Positions 41,827-42,124 of a stretch of DNA of 42,124 nucleotides are shown piece after piece. This stretch comes from Bdellovibrio sp. Lineage in GTDB: Bacteria; Myxococcota; SpSt-1050. The translations under genes and the position numbers were made by a program. Under the pieces are notes generated by a model that was not told the origin of the DNA, searched no databases, and worked only from the letters and a program-made list of their open reading frames with translations. The stretch lies in contig DYEF01000099.1 of NCBI GenBank assembly GCA_020725805.1, forward strand, positions 1-42,124, written 5' to 3'. Position 1 is the stretch's first letter. Every line of letters starts with the position of its first letter.

Positions 41827-42124
41827 ATCTGTAATTTCAGGTTTGCATACAGCCCCGGACAATTGATTACTAAAATAATGATCTTTGACGCTATGTTGGT
41901 CAATATATATGTATGGCGGCATATTGTATTGATATAAGACTCAGACTTTGCAATTTGCTGGCCGGTGCCAGGTACAATTACGGGTGGTTGTATTGTATTA
42001 TGTTGATATTACGTTAGAATTTGCCGAAGGTGCCATCTATGAAAGTGGGTTGTCAAGAGAAAAATCGTTTCTATCCATAATCATATTGGAATAATTTGTT
42101 CATATCTCTTTTACCTCTCTGTTC
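41827..42124. other. Gene-free window end
   Basis: About 300 AT-rich bases with no credible frame or RNA gene. It holds GGTGCCAGG (41964-41972), the same 9-mer seen at 14982-14990, and TTGTATTGTATTATG-like repetition near 41990. No terminator for the E1-like gene is evident. Confidence 0.6.

Noticed and set aside
1-42124. tRNA, rRNA or CRISPR elements
   Set aside because: No cloverleaf-like sequences, rRNA stretches or regularly spaced repeats were noticed on either strand.

Overview
The window looks like part of the chromosome of a strictly anaerobic, Gram-negative, moderately AT-rich bacterium that ferments amino acids. Evidence for the metabolism is an NADP-type glutamate dehydrogenase, a branched-chain aminotransferase, a four-subunit pyruvate-type ferredoxin oxidoreductase, and two NuoEF-type flavin/iron-sulfur modules of the electron-bifurcating kind. 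No respiratory or oxygen-dependent genes are seen. Lipoproteins, an Asp/Ser-rich surface tether, a Tgl/PilF-like TPR lipoprotein and a conserved periplasmic protein of a type I associate with Myxococcota/deltaproteobacteria hint at that side of the tree. The lineage call is inference only.

Layout. 1-362: tail of an incoming gene and a gene-poor stretch with a 22-bp imperfect direct repeat. 363-3695: a secreted beta-propeller lipoprotein, then a convergent ilvE-TPR operon. 3725-5347: divergent promoter region, gdhA with a structured leader, and a strong terminator. 5453-11331: a three-gene operon (NuoE-like, NuoF-like, and a 1181-residue NfnB/GltD-NuoG fusion) that best fits a Stn-type bifurcating transhydrogenase linking NADH, NADPH and ferredoxin; it ends at a strong terminator. 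11357-14933: small lipoprotein, then PIN-PhoH, Hsp20 and DnaJ. 15093-18705: leftward operon for a three-subunit molybdenum hydroxylase. 18844-21320: leftward operon of a duplicated DUF1538 membrane protein with two PII-like proteins. 21486-25504: a 1321-residue secreted heparinase II/III-type lyase with two beta-sandwich modules and an Asp-rich tail ending in Cys-x-Cys. 25687-31804: porGDAB running directly into NuoE-, NuoF- and HoxU-like genes. 31951-35260: AT-rich McrB-McrC restriction module. 35352-38662: rpsP-khpA-rimM-trmD-rplS-rnhB-yraN, with a terminator-like hairpin just before rimM. 38655-41826: periplasmic protein, hypothetical protein, Tgl-like TPR lipoprotein, TusA-like sulfur carrier and an E1-like adenylyltransferase. 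41827-42124: no gene seen.

How the genes work together. Amino acids are deaminated by IlvE and NADP-GDH. Pyruvate or related 2-oxoacids are oxidised by Por to acyl-CoA and reduced ferredoxin. The two NuoEF-type complexes would balance ferredoxin, NADH and NADPH, one through an NADPH-binding NfnB domain and the other apparently dedicated to Por. The most unusual items are the Por-NuoEF-HoxU operon, the Stn-like fusion enzyme and the DUF1538/PII pair.

I see no rRNA, tRNA, CRISPR array, integrase or complete insertion sequence. Promoters repeatedly show a TTGACA -35 box, which helped to choose several starts downstream of the longest open frame.
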